DNA from: an uncultured Alphaproteobacteria bacterium
GTDB taxonomy: Bacteria; Pseudomonadota; Alphaproteobacteria; Methylaequorales; Methylaequoraceae
Assembly (NCBI GenBank): GCA_902524895.1
Contig: CABZFH010000004.1
Span: 1-64,000, forward strand
DNA: 64,000 nucleotides
Direction of reading: 5' to 3'
The stretch's first letter is position 1; each line of letters begins with the position of its first letter. The position numbers and the translations under genes are program-made. The notes under the pieces are model-generated. The model ran no database searches. It was not told the origin of the DNA and saw only the letters and a program-made list of their open reading frames with translations. Positions 1 to 8,308 of this stretch are shown in pieces.

Positions 1-244
1 TTTAAACGCAAAAGATGATTTAGTTGTAAATCCAATAATTTCTGCACCTTCAATTCTAAGCGAAGAAGATAAAACTGATAATGATAACATTGTCATTGCA
101 ATCAAAAAATTATCCATTGAAATTATTAAGAGCGGCTTTGATGAAAATGTTGTTAATGATGAAATAAGAAAGAAAATAAAACAATTTTTTAAAAAAAATT
201 TTGGAATTAAACCAATAACTGAAGTAAAATTAATAAGGATATAA
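1..244 (+). CDS. rnj: Ribonuclease J, C-terminal end (partial)
   Basis: Open frame entering from the left edge (first full codon at position 2) and stopping with TAA at 242-244, giving about 80 residues. The end reads GIKPITEVKLIRI, which resembles the C-terminal beta-domain end of alphaproteobacterial RNase J, preceded by a helical acidic/basic stretch. RNase J is a metallo-beta-lactamase-fold nuclease with endo- and 5'-exonuclease activity in RNA processing; the catalytic domain lies outside the window. The next gene starts 3 nt later, as in the common alphaproteobacterial order RNase J - methylmalonyl-CoA epimerase - DUF1467 - proS. The call rests on the tail motif plus synteny, so it is moderately sure. 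Confidence 0.7.
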   Translation, partial: LNAKDDLVVNPIISAPSILSEEDKTDNDNIVIAIKKLSIEIIKSGFDENVVNDEIRKKIKQFFKKNFGIKPITEVKLIRI

Positions 245-246
245 TA

Positions 247-651
247 ATGATTAAAAAGTTTAACCACGTAGCAATAGCAGTCAAAGATCTAGCTAGAGCA
301 AAAAAAATATATAAAGAAATTCTTGGAGGAGATGTTTCTGAGGTTTCACATTATAAAAATCACGGAGTTAGTGTTTGCTTTGTCAATTTGGGAAATACAA
401 AAATTGAATTGATGCAACCATTTGGTTCAGATTCTCCAATTGAAAAATTCTTACTTAAAAATAACTCTGGAGGAATTCATCACATTTGTCTAGAGGTAGA
501 TGATATTTTTAAAACCCGTGATCATTTACTCAAAAATAATATATCAATCATTGGAGACAAGGAACCAAAGATAGGTGCTCATAATAAACCAGTTTTGTTC
601 TTACATCCAAAAGACTTTTTTGGAACATTAATAGAATTAGAACAGGAATAA
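247..651 (+). CDS. mce: Methylmalonyl-CoA epimerase (VOC superfamily)
   Basis: 134 residues, one VOC module pair, normal length for the family. It interconverts (R)- and (S)-methylmalonyl-CoA in the propionyl-CoA to succinyl-CoA route. Likely metal ligands are visible: His7 in FNHVAIAV, Gln57 in ELMQPF, His78/79 in GGIHHICLEVDD and Glu130 in GTLIELEQ. It starts 3 nt after the RNase J stop and is followed 3 nt later by the DUF1467 gene, so it is probably co-transcribed. Its presence fits the acyl-CoA catabolic genes at the right end of the window (mmsA, acuI-like), although no mutase or propionyl-CoA carboxylase is seen here. Other VOC enzymes are possible, but motif and context favour the epimerase. 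Confidence 0.9.
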   Translation: MIKKFNHVAIAVKDLARAKKIYKEILGGDVSEVSHYKNHGVSVCFVNLGNTKIELMQPFGSDSPIEKFLLKNNSGGIHHICLEVDDIFKTRDHLLKNNISIIGDKEPKIGAHNKPVLFLHPKDFFGTLIELEQE

Positions 652-654
652 TAG

Positions 655-867
655 TTGTCGACATCAAATGCAATAGTTCTCTATTTAGTTATCTGGTGGG
701 TCTCTTTGTTTTTGTTTTTACCATTAAACATTAAAAGTCAAAAAAATGTAAAAAAAGGAAATGATCCAGGGGCGCCTGAAAAACCTGAAATCAGAAAAAA
801 GTTTTTAACAACAACAATATTTTCTATTTTTGTTTGGATAGTAATTTTTGTTATTATGAAATATTAA
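655..867 (+). CDS. DUF1467 family small membrane protein
   Basis: 70 residues with two hydrophobic segments (about residues 4-24 and 51-69) separated by a charged loop with the family-like stretch GNDPGAPEKPEIRKK. The N-terminal IVLYLVIWWVSLFLFLPL pattern is typical of DUF1467, an alphaproteobacterial inner-membrane family of unknown function. The start is TTG at 655; there is no in-frame ATG nearby and the reading frame fits the family start. It sits between the epimerase and proS, its usual place, with 3-4 nt spacers on each side. No function is assigned. Confidence 0.8.
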   Translation: MSTSNAIVLYLVIWWVSLFLFLPLNIKSQKNVKKGNDPGAPEKPEIRKKFLTTTIFSIFVWIVIFVIMKY

Positions 868-871
868 TATT

Positions 872-2155
872 ATGAAGTTAACGAATTTTTTTTTACCGAC
901 AAAAAAAGAAGTTCCCTCAGAAGCAAAAATAGTTTCACATAGACTTATGCTAAGGGCTGGATTGATAAGAATGGAAACATCTGGAATTTATTCTTGGCTT
1001 CCGCTTGGGTATAAAGTTCTTGAAAAAATAAGACATATTATAGAGTTCCAGCATCTTCAAAAAAATATTAATCAAATGCTAATGCCTACAATCCAGAGTT
1101 CAGATATTTGGATCCAAAGCAGAAGATATGATAGTTATGGTGAAGAAATGTTACGAATCACTGATAGAAATCAAAAAAAATTGCTTTATGGTCCTACAAA
1201 CGAAGAAATGATCACAGTTTTAGGGAAAGATTATATTCAAAGTTATAAAGAATTACCATTATATTTGTACCATATACAGAATAAGTTCAGAGATGAGATT
1301 AGACCTAGATTTGGCGTAATGAGGGCCAGAGAATTTCTTATGAAAGATGCTTATAGTTTTGATATTGACAAAAAGAGTGCAGAAAAAACATATGAATTAT
1401 TTTTTAACCTTTATTTGAATATTTTTAATAAAATGGGATTAAATATAATTCCTGTGAGAGCTTTAAGTGGAGAAATAGGTGGTGATTTATCTCATGAATT
1501 TCATTGTTTGTGTGAAACAGGTGAATCTGAAATTGTAGTTGATACTAATATTTTGGAACCTCAAAAGAGTGAATCCTTTTCTACTTTCTCAAATTATTAC
1601 AGCTCAACAATTGAATATTTTGAAAAATCAGGTATCGAAAATTCAAAGTTAAAAGTAAAAAAAAGTATTGAACTTGGTCATATTTTTTTATTTGGAGATA
1701 AGTATTCAAGTTCATTTGATTTTAAAATTAATTCTCCAAGCGGATTAATTTTTCCATATATGGGATCTTATGGTATTGGTTTGTCGAGAATTCCTGCAGC
1801 TTGTATTGAAATTAATCATGATGAAAAAGGTATAATTTGGCCACAACAGATATCTCCTTTTGATCTAATTATTATAAATTTAAGAGTAAAAAGTGAGTTA
1901 TGTGTTAACTTTTGTAATGAAATGTATGATGTATGTAAAAATCAAAATATAGATATATTATTTGATGATAGAGATGAAAGAATTGGTGTAAAATTTAGTG
2001 AAGCAGATTTAATTGGAATCCCATTCCAATTATTGATTGGCAAGAGATTTGAAGAAGATAGTGTTATTGAGTTGAAAAATAGAAAAACTGGTGATGTCCT
2101 TGAAATTACTGAAAAAGAATTCCTTGAGAATTACTTAAAAAAAATTAGGCAATGA
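872..2155 (+). CDS. proS: Prolyl-tRNA synthetase, short form without editing insert
   Basis: 427 residues. Class II aminoacyl-tRNA synthetase charging tRNA-Pro. Visible are the TNEE proline-binding loop (109-112), motif 2 around FRDEIRPRFG (139-148) with REFLMKDAYSFD (153-164), motif 3 GSYGIGLSR (298-306) and a C-terminal anticodon-binding domain (about 325-427). Between motifs 2 and 3 there is only about 130 residues, so the roughly 180-residue INS editing domain of the E. coli type is missing, as known for alphaproteobacterial ProRS. Mischarged Ala-tRNA-Pro would then need a trans-editing protein encoded elsewhere. The ATG is 4 nt after the DUF1467 stop, and the last bases (ATGA) overlap lolC. 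Confidence 0.96.
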   Translation: MKLTNFFLPTKKEVPSEAKIVSHRLMLRAGLIRMETSGIYSWLPLGYKVLEKIRHIIEFQHLQKNINQMLMPTIQSSDIWIQSRRYDSYGEEMLRITDRNQKKLLYGPTNEEMITVLGKDYIQSYKELPLYLYHIQNKFRDEIRPRFGVMRAREFLMKDAYSFDIDKKSAEKTYELFFNLYLNIFNKMGLNIIPVRALSGEIGGDLSHEFHCLCETGESEIVVDTNILEPQKSESFSTFSNYYSSTIEYFEKSGIENSKLKVKKSIELGHIFLFGDKYSSSFDFKINSPSGLIFPYMGSYGIGLSRIPAACIEINHDEKGIIWPQQISPFDLIIINLRVKSELCVNFCNEMYDVCKNQNIDILFDDRDERIGVKFSEADLIGIPFQLLIGKRFEEDSVIELKNRKTGDVLEITEKEFLENYLKKIRQ

Positions 2156-3399
2156 TTACTTTTTTTGACTTCTGGGTATCAAAACGTTATTTGTTTCCAA
2201 AAACAAAAGATAGTTTCTTTTCATTAATTACAATTTTGTCATTTCTAGGAATATCACTTGGAGTTGCAACATTAATTATTGTCATGTCAGTAATGAATGG
2301 TTTTAGAGAGGAATTGACAAACAAAGTTTTAGGAATTAATGGTCACATAAAAATTCAATTATACAATTCTTCCAAAATTACAAAATATGAAAGTATAATT
2401 AACTCATTAAATAATTTTTCGAATGAGCTCGATGCTCAACCAGTAATCATAACTCAATCTTTGCTGAGTACTAAAAATTTTTCGTCAGGTGTGATTCTAA
2501 AGGGCTTAAAAACCAAAGATATCTCTAATAGAAAACTTCTTAAGCAAAAAATCTCTGATGAAAGTTTTAAGAAATTTGATAATAATGAAGGTGTTTTAGT
2601 TGGAAAAAAACTTTTCCAAAGGCTTAGTGGTGAAAATAAAAAGTACATTAAGTTAATATCATCAAAACAAATTGAAACCCCTTTTGGACGAATCCTCAAC
2701 TCTCAGGATTTTAAAATTATAGGAACATTTGAGACAGGAATGTATGATTACGATTTAAACCTTATAATTTTACCTTTAAATTTACTTCAAAAATTTCTTA
2801 ATGAAGAAACCTCAGTTCATTCAATTGAAGTTTTTATGAATGACTTTGGTAATATTGAAAAAACTATTGAAGATCTTCATACTATCCTACCAGATTATTT
2901 TTCTATAGTTGACTGGAGACGACTAAATCCCACTCTTTTTAACGCAATTGCAGTTGAGCGAAATGTTATGTTTATAATTTTATTACTTATAATTGTTGTT
3001 GCTGCTTTTAACTTAATCTCTTCACTGATTATGCTTGTTAATAACAAAAAAAAAGATATAGGTATTTTGAGAACACTTGGAGTATCAAAAACACAATTGT
3101 TAAAAATTTTTATATTGAATGGTTTTTTTATTGGATTTATTGGAACTGTGTTAGGCTTGATTTTAGGGATATTATTTTGTCAGAATATAAATCAAATAAA
3201 AGATTTTTTTGAATTATTTATGGACTCAGACCTATTTTCTGAAGAAATATATTTTTTTTCACAGTTGCCTATAATTATTGATTTTAAAGAAATAATTTTA
3301 ATAGTTATAATAAGTTTACTTTTATCATTCGTGGCTACTATATATCCGGCTTACAAAGCATCAAAAGTTGAACCAATTCATTTAATTAAATGGGAATAA
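2152..3399 (+). CDS. lolC: Lipoprotein-releasing ABC transporter permease LolC/LolE
   Basis: 415 residues. Inner-membrane permease of the Lol system that extracts outer-membrane lipoproteins from the inner membrane and hands them to LolA. Topology is typical: one N-terminal membrane helix (about 22-48, with GISLGVATLIIVMSVMNGFREEL), a large periplasmic domain (about 50-265), then three helices of the FtsX-like permease domain (about 270-295, 315-345, 375-400). The end KVEPIHLIKWE is characteristic. A single LolC/E is followed by LolD, the usual alphaproteobacterial arrangement in which one permease probably serves both roles. It overlaps proS by 4 nt and lolD by 10 nt. Confidence 0.95.
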   Translation: MITFFDFWVSKRYLFPKTKDSFFSLITILSFLGISLGVATLIIVMSVMNGFREELTNKVLGINGHIKIQLYNSSKITKYESIINSLNNFSNELDAQPVIITQSLLSTKNFSSGVILKGLKTKDISNRKLLKQKISDESFKKFDNNEGVLVGKKLFQRLSGENKKYIKLISSKQIETPFGRILNSQDFKIIGTFETGMYDYDLNLIILPLNLLQKFLNEETSVHSIEVFMNDFGNIEKTIEDLHTILPDYFSIVDWRRLNPTLFNAIAVERNVMFIILLLIIVVAAFNLISSLIMLVNNKKKDIGILRTLGVSKTQLLKIFILNGFFIGFIGTVLGLILGILFCQNINQIKDFFELFMDSDLFSEEIYFFSQLPIIIDFKEIILIVIISLLLSFVATIYPAYKASKVEPIHLIKWE

Positions 3400-4073
3400 A
3401 CTTGCTTGAATTAATTGGGATTACTCACAACTATAAACAAGGTATCGAAGTAATAGATGTTCTTGATAATATTTCTTGTAAATTTCATGGATGTTCAAAT
3501 GTTGGATTAATTGGTCCATCTGGTTCTGGTAAAAGTACACTTTTGCATTTACTTGGATTGCTCGAAAAACCCAAACATGGGAAAATATTCTTTAATGGTA
3601 TTAATGTTACTGACTTTACATTAGAACAAAAATCTATTTTTAGGAAAAAACATATTGGATTTATGTTTCAAAATAATCAGTTATTAGAAGATTTTACTTC
3701 TCAAGAGAATGTTGCATTGCCATTGATATTAAATGGATATTCTTATAATCAATCAATGAAACTAGCAAGTGATGCTTTGCAAGGCTTAGGACTAAAAGAT
3801 AGATTGAAGCTAAAACCCTCACTGTTATCCGGAGGTGAACAACAAAGAGTAGCTATTATGAGAGCAATGATAAAAAAACCTAAAATTTTGCTGTCTGATG
3901 AGCCAACTGGAAGTTTGGATAATAAAAATTCGATTGTAATATTTGAATATTTGAACAATCTTTCAAAAGTCAATAATACCTTATGTATAACAGCAACACA
4001 TAACCTTAATTTAATAAAATATTTTGATATCTGCTATGAGTTTAAAAATGGAAAACTTATCCAAAAAAGTTAA
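3390..4073 (+). CDS. lolD: Lipoprotein-releasing ABC transporter ATPase LolD
   Basis: 227 residues, standard size for LolD. ATPase subunit driving lipoprotein release by the preceding permease. Walker A is GPSGSGKST (42-50), the Q-loop FMFQNNQLL follows at 91-99, the ABC signature LSGGEQQR is at 146-153 and Walker B ILLSDEPTGSLD at 166-177; the H-loop histidine is in TATHN. The frame overlaps lolC by 10 nt and its end overlaps the start of dnaE by 26-50 nt depending on the dnaE start, so expression is very likely coupled. MacB-type ATPases are the nearest alternative, but the partner and context settle LolD. Confidence 0.95.
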   Translation: MGINLLELIGITHNYKQGIEVIDVLDNISCKFHGCSNVGLIGPSGSGKSTLLHLLGLLEKPKHGKIFFNGINVTDFTLEQKSIFRKKHIGFMFQNNQLLEDFTSQENVALPLILNGYSYNQSMKLASDALQGLGLKDRLKLKPSLLSGGEQQRVAIMRAMIKKPKILLSDEPTGSLDNKNSIVIFEYLNNLSKVNNTLCITATHNLNLIKYFDICYEFKNGKLIQKS

Positions 4074-7000
4074 ACAATTTATCCATCTAAGGAATTATAC
4101 TCAATATTCATTATCTGATGGAGCCCTAAGAATCAGTGATTTAATAAACTTCTGTAAATCTAACAATAGTCCTGCAATAAGTATTTCTGATAAAAGTAAT
4201 CTTTTTGGATGTATGGAATTTTCGCTTAATTGTGTAAAAAATGGTGTACAACCAATAATTTCTTGTAGCATTAGTGTAATGATTGAAGATTTTGCTCAAG
4301 GAGAAATATTGTTAATAATCTCTGACGAAATTGGATATAAAAGCTTATCAAAGATTCTTACTGAGTCTTACTTAAATAGCAAAAATAATTTTCAACCAGT
4401 AGTTCATATTAACCAATTAAAAAAAAATAAATCTGGATTAATTTGCTTATCAGGAGGAACAGAGGGTTTATTGAAAAAAAATTTCGAAATTTATGGAATA
4501 GAAAAAAGTCAATTAATTATCAAAAAATTGCAATGTATATATGAAAACAATTTCTTTCTTGAGATACAAAGATTAAAAAAACTGGAAATAAATTCTTATA
4601 TAAATTTTTTAATTGAAAGTTCTTTGAACAAATCAATTCCATTGGTTGCAACAAATGAAAACTATTTTTTTAGTTCAGATTTTTATGAATCTTTGGATGT
4701 TTTATCATGTATTTCAAAACAAACCTATTTTGATTATGATCAACGAAAAAAACTATCAGAGGAATTTTTTTTGAAAAATACAGAAAAAATGTATGAATTA
4801 TTTTCTGATATTCCAGTTGCACTTACTAATACTTTAAAAATTGCCAAAAAATGTCATTTTCTCTTAAAAGAAAAGTTACCTAGACTTCCGAAAATAGACT
4901 CAAAAATTATTGAAAAAGACTTACTTATAGAAAAGGCTATTGAGGGGTTAAATCAAAAATTAAAACTTAAAAAAATCTTTAATGAAACAAAAAATGAATA
5001 TATTAAAAGACTAGATTTTGAGTTAAAAATCATTACAGAAATGGGTTACGCAGGTTATTTTTTAATCGTAGCAGATTTTATTCAATGGGCAAAAAAAAAC
5101 AATATTCCTGTTGGTCCCGGCAGAGGCTCAGGAGCAGGATCTTTAGTGGCGTGGGCATTGACCATAACTGATCTAGACCCAATAAAGTTTGGCCTTTTAT
5201 TTGAAAGATTTCTAAATCCCGAAAGAGTTTCAATGCCTGATTTTGATATTGATTTTTGTATGGAAAGAAGAGATGAAGTGATAAAATATGTTCAAAAAAA
5301 ATACGGACAAGATAAGGTTGCTCAAATAATAACATTTGGATCATTTCAGGCGAGAGCCGCTCTTAGAGATGTTGGTAGAGTGCTACAAATCCCATATGAA
5401 CAAGTTGACCAAATTTGTAAGTTAATTCCTTTCAATCCAGCAAAACCAATTAGTCTAAAGGAAGCAGTAGAAAGTGAAAAAAAAATAAAAAATTTAATTG
5501 AACAAGATTTAAATTTAAAAAAGCTCTTTGAAATTTCGGAAAAAATTGAAGGTTTATTAAGACATGCTTCAACTCATGCAGCTGGGGTTGTTATATCAGA
5601 AAAAGCATTAGATGAAACTTTACCTTTGTACAGAGATCCAAGATCAAATTTTCCAGTAACGCAATTTTCTATGAAATATGTAGAGAAAGTTGGACTTGTA
5701 AAATTTGATTTTTTAGGATTAAAAACACTTACAGTTTTGAAAAGAACATGTGAGCTGTTAGCCCAAAAAAAAATATATATTGATTTAGAAAATATCTCTT
5801 TAGATGATCAGAAAACTTATGATCTAATTAAATCTGGTCAAACAATTGGTATTTTTCAATTCGACGGAACTGGAATGAGAGACACTATCACTAAAATAAA
5901 ACCCGATAGATTTGAAGATCTAATCGCGATTGTTTCACTTTATAGACCTGGTCCAATGGATAACATTCCTTTATACGTAAAGAGAAAAAACTCAAAAGAA
6001 CAAATAAATTATATTCATCCAGATCTTTGCGCTATTCTTGACGAGACTTATGGCATCATGGTTTATCAAGAACAAGTAATGCAAATAGCAAAACAATTAG
6101 CAGGATTTAGTCTTGCGAAAGCAGATCTTTTAAGAAGAGCTATGGGAAAAAAAATTAAAAGTGAAATGGATGCTCAAAAAAATAATTTTATCTGTGGGTG
6201 TCAGAAAAATGATATTGATGAAGTAAAAGCAGAACAGTTATTTAACGAGATTGAAAAATTTGCTGGATATGGATTTAATAAAAGCCATGCTGCCGCATAT
6301 TCACTTGTTTCTTATCAAACAGCTTACTTAAAGGCTCATTTTCCATTAGAATTTTTATGTGCGTCAATGGAATACGAGATTAATAATCCTGAAAAATTAA
6401 GTATTTTTTGCAAAGAAGTTAAAAGAATTGGATTTAAAATATTCAAACCTGACATTAATTATTCTTTTGAAAACTTTAAAGTTATTTATGATGATTTTGC
6501 AAACCCTACTGCTCTCAGATATGGTTTAGGAGCAATTAAAAATGTAGGTGAGAATTCTATCAAAATTTTAGTAAATGAACGTGAGAAAAACGGGAAGTTT
6601 TCTTCATTGGTAGATCTTTTAAAAAGAATTGATAATTCTGTATTAAATAAAAGGCAGCTCGAAAATCTTATATTTTCAGGAGCGTTTGTTTCAATCGAAA
6701 GAAATCAGAAATATTTATGCGAAAACTTAGAAAAAATTTTGAAATTCAATTCAAATCATCACAAAACTACAAATAAAATGCAAGAAAATTTGTTTGAAGA
6801 TAATTCCTTATATATTGAATATTTTGACTCTAAGTCAAATTTATTTTGGGATAAAATGACAATTCTCCAAAAGGAGTATGAATCTCTTGGTTTTTTCTTA
6901 TCAGATCATCCGGTTGAATTTTTTGAAAATTTTTTTAGTGAAAAAAATTTAACAAAATTATCTGAAATCGAAGACAAAATTCTAAATCAAAATTTAAATT

Positions 7001-7482
7001 TTTTTAAAATATTTGTTTTTATAAATAATGTAATGGAAAGAAAATCAAAAAATGGAAAAAAATATGTTTTTTTTACATTTTCTGATAATACCAATGAAAA
7101 AGAAGTAATATGTTTTTCAGATGTTTTGGAAAGAATGGATAACACCCCCGTGATTGGGGATTTTTGTGTTGTTAATTTAGAAATAATGAAAAATAGTGAG
7201 CAATCTAGATTAATTGTTACAAATATTACAAAAATAGATTTAAACTCAGAACTAAAAAAATGCAAAGTTGATGTATTATTAGATTTAAAAAAGTTAGATT
7301 TTAAAAAATTAAGTTTAATTTTAAAAAAAGCTACGAAGGGTGATAATAGGTTAAATTTTTATTTTGAACAAAACGAAAAACTTTTTTCAATTAATTCTAA
7401 ATATAGTTTTTCATTGAATTTAAATTTTCTAAATGATCTGAAACAAATTACTGGAGTAGATAAAATAAAAAAAATTAATTAA
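4048..7482 (+). CDS. dnaE: DNA polymerase III alpha subunit
   Basis: 1144 residues from the chosen ATG; replicative polymerase subunit. N-terminal PHP domain (about 10-270), polymerase core with the GPGRGSGAGS loop (about 354-363), catalytic PDFDIDF (about 397-403) and KFDFLGLKTL (about 552), helix-hairpin-helix region, and a C-terminal OB fold (about 980-1070). Three starts are possible: TTG 4024, ATG 4036 and ATG 4048. I take 4048, which has a GAG 7 nt upstream; all overlap lolD. In the first PHP metal site the usual His-Ser-Asp is Tyr17-Thr18-Gln19, suggesting the PHP domain does not proofread and a separate epsilon subunit is needed. The identity is certain; the start is not. Confidence 0.95.
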   Translation: MENLSKKVKQFIHLRNYTQYSLSDGALRISDLINFCKSNNSPAISISDKSNLFGCMEFSLNCVKNGVQPIISCSISVMIEDFAQGEILLIISDEIGYKSLSKILTESYLNSKNNFQPVVHINQLKKNKSGLICLSGGTEGLLKKNFEIYGIEKSQLIIKKLQCIYENNFFLEIQRLKKLEINSYINFLIESSLNKSIPLVATNENYFFSSDFYESLDVLSCISKQTYFDYDQRKKLSEEFFLKNTEKMYELFSDIPVALTNTLKIAKKCHFLLKEKLPRLPKIDSKIIEKDLLIEKAIEGLNQKLKLKKIFNETKNEYIKRLDFELKIITEMGYAGYFLIVADFIQWAKKNNIPVGPGRGSGAGSLVAWALTITDLDPIKFGLLFERFLNPERVSMPDFDIDFCMERRDEVIKYVQKKYGQDKVAQIITFGSFQARAALRDVGRVLQIPYEQVDQICKLIPFNPAKPISLKEAVESEKKIKNLIEQDLNLKKLFEISEKIEGLLRHASTHAAGVVISEKALDETLPLYRDPRSNFPVTQFSMKYVEKVGLVKFDFLGLKTLTVLKRTCELLAQKKIYIDLENISLDDQKTYDLIKSGQTIGIFQFDGTGMRDTITKIKPDRFEDLIAIVSLYRPGPMDNIPLYVKRKNSKEQINYIHPDLCAILDETYGIMVYQEQVMQIAKQLAGFSLAKADLLRRAMGKKIKSEMDAQKNNFICGCQKNDIDEVKAEQLFNEIEKFAGYGFNKSHAAAYSLVSYQTAYLKAHFPLEFLCASMEYEINNPEKLSIFCKEVKRIGFKIFKPDINYSFENFKVIYDDFANPTALRYGLGAIKNVGENSIKILVNEREKNGKFSSLVDLLKRIDNSVLNKRQLENLIFSGAFVSIERNQKYLCENLEKILKFNSNHHKTTNKMQENLFEDNSLYIEYFDSKSNLFWDKMTILQKEYESLGFFLSDHPVEFFENFFSEKNLTKLSEIEDKILNQNLNFFKIFVFINNVMERKSKNGKKYVFFTFSDNTNEKEVICFSDVLERMDNTPVIGDFCVVNLEIMKNSEQSRLIVTNITKIDLNSELKKCKVDVLLDLKKLDFKKLSLILKKATKGDNRLNFYFEQNEKLFSINSKYSFSLNLNFLNDLKQITGVDKIKKIN

Positions 7483-7488
7483 ATTTAC

Positions 7489-7516
7489 TTGAATAAATAA
7501 AAAATTAAAGTAAATT
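7489..7516 (+). promoter_or_regulatory. Candidate sigma-70 promoter for the rpsB operon
   Basis: TTGAAT (7489-7494), a 16-nt spacer, then TAAATT (7511-7516), placing a transcription start near 7523, just before the structured leader. It lies in the only sizeable gap between dnaE and rpsB. AT-richness makes chance matches common, so this is an inference. Confidence 0.4.
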
Positions 7517-7530
7517 ATTTTTAATTCGCA

Positions 7531-7577
7531 CACAGTGTAATAACCGGTGTTAAACAACATTGTGGAGGTAAAACCGG
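7531..7577 (+). ncRNA. rpsB leader with H-type pseudoknot (putative S2 autoregulatory element)
   Basis: The leader is visibly richer in G and C than its surroundings. CACAGTGT (7531-7538) pairs with ACATTGTG (7557-7564), an 8-bp stem with one G-U pair. CCGGT in its loop (7544-7548) pairs with ACCGG downstream (7573-7577), making an H-type pseudoknot. The Shine-Dalgarno GGAGG (7564-7568) lies between the two 3' strands, 17 nt from the rpsB ATG, longer than normal spacing. A conserved structured element before the S2 gene has been reported for Pelagibacter and relatives; that this one belongs to that family is my inference from position and folding. Confidence 0.65.
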
Positions 7578-7585
7578 ATAGCATT

Positions 7586-8284
7586 ATGGAATCAAAAATA
7601 ACAATTAGAGGTTTGTTAGAAGCAGGCATTCATTTCGGACACAAATCAAAAAGATGGAACCCCAAAATGGAACCTTTTATTTACGGGGAAAGAAATGGCA
7701 TTCATATCATAGACCTTCAGCAGACGGTAGTCGCTTTCAAGAAAGCTTTAGATATCATACAATCATATGCAGTCAAAAATAAAAATATTTTATTTGTAGG
7801 AACTAAACGTCAAGCATCTGAAATAATTACGTCTGCAGCAATTAAGTGCGAACAATATTATATTAATAACCGTTGGCTTGGTGGCATGTTGACAAATTGG
7901 GATACAATTCAAAACTCTATAAAAAGATTAAAAAATATTGAAACTTTACTAGAGGATAAGAATTCTACATATACAAAAAAAGAAACACTAAAATTTGAGA
8001 AAAATCTTGCAAAGCTTAATAGAGCTCTAGGAGGTATAAAAGATATGGATGGGAAGCCCGATTTACTTTTTATTATCGATACAAACAAAGAATTTTTAGC
8101 CGTTCAAGAAGCCAATAAAATGGGAATTCCAATTGTGGCAGTATTGGATTCTAACTGTAATCCTCAAGGTATTGATTTTCCAATTCCAGGGAATGATGAC
8201 GCCATGCGTTCAATAGAGTACTATTGTGATATAATTTCAAATACAATTTCTGAATCAAGAAAAAATATTAAAAATGAAAGCTAA
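7586..8284 (+). CDS. rpsB: 30S ribosomal protein S2
   Basis: 232 residues from ATG 7586. S2 binds late in small-subunit assembly and helps dock S1. The start region [23 protein letters not shown] and later motifs [10 protein letters not shown] and LFIIDTNKE are diagnostic, as is [29 protein letters not shown]. An in-frame GTG at 7547 would add 13 residues, but these would be encoded inside the leader pseudoknot and do not match S2, so ATG is chosen. The gene heads the rpsB-tsf-pyrH-frr block; tsf follows after 24 nt. Regulation by S2 through the leader is likely. Confidence 0.97.
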   Translation: MESKITIRGLLEAGIHFGHKSKRWNPKMEPFIYGERNGIHIIDLQQTVVAFKKALDIIQSYAVKNKNILFVGTKRQASEIITSAAIKCEQYYINNRWLGGMLTNWDTIQNSIKRLKNIETLLEDKNSTYTKKETLKFEKNLAKLNRALGGIKDMDGKPDLLFIIDTNKEFLAVQEANKMGIPIVAVLDSNCNPQGIDFPIPGNDDAMRSIEYYCDIISNTISESRKNIKNES

Positions 8285-8308
8285 CGCAACTTTTGAGCAT
8301 TTAGAATT

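Noticed and set aside
7547-7585. GTG-started N-terminal extension of rpsB
   Set aside because: The extra 13 residues fall within the structured leader and do not match S2; ATG 7586 gives the family start.
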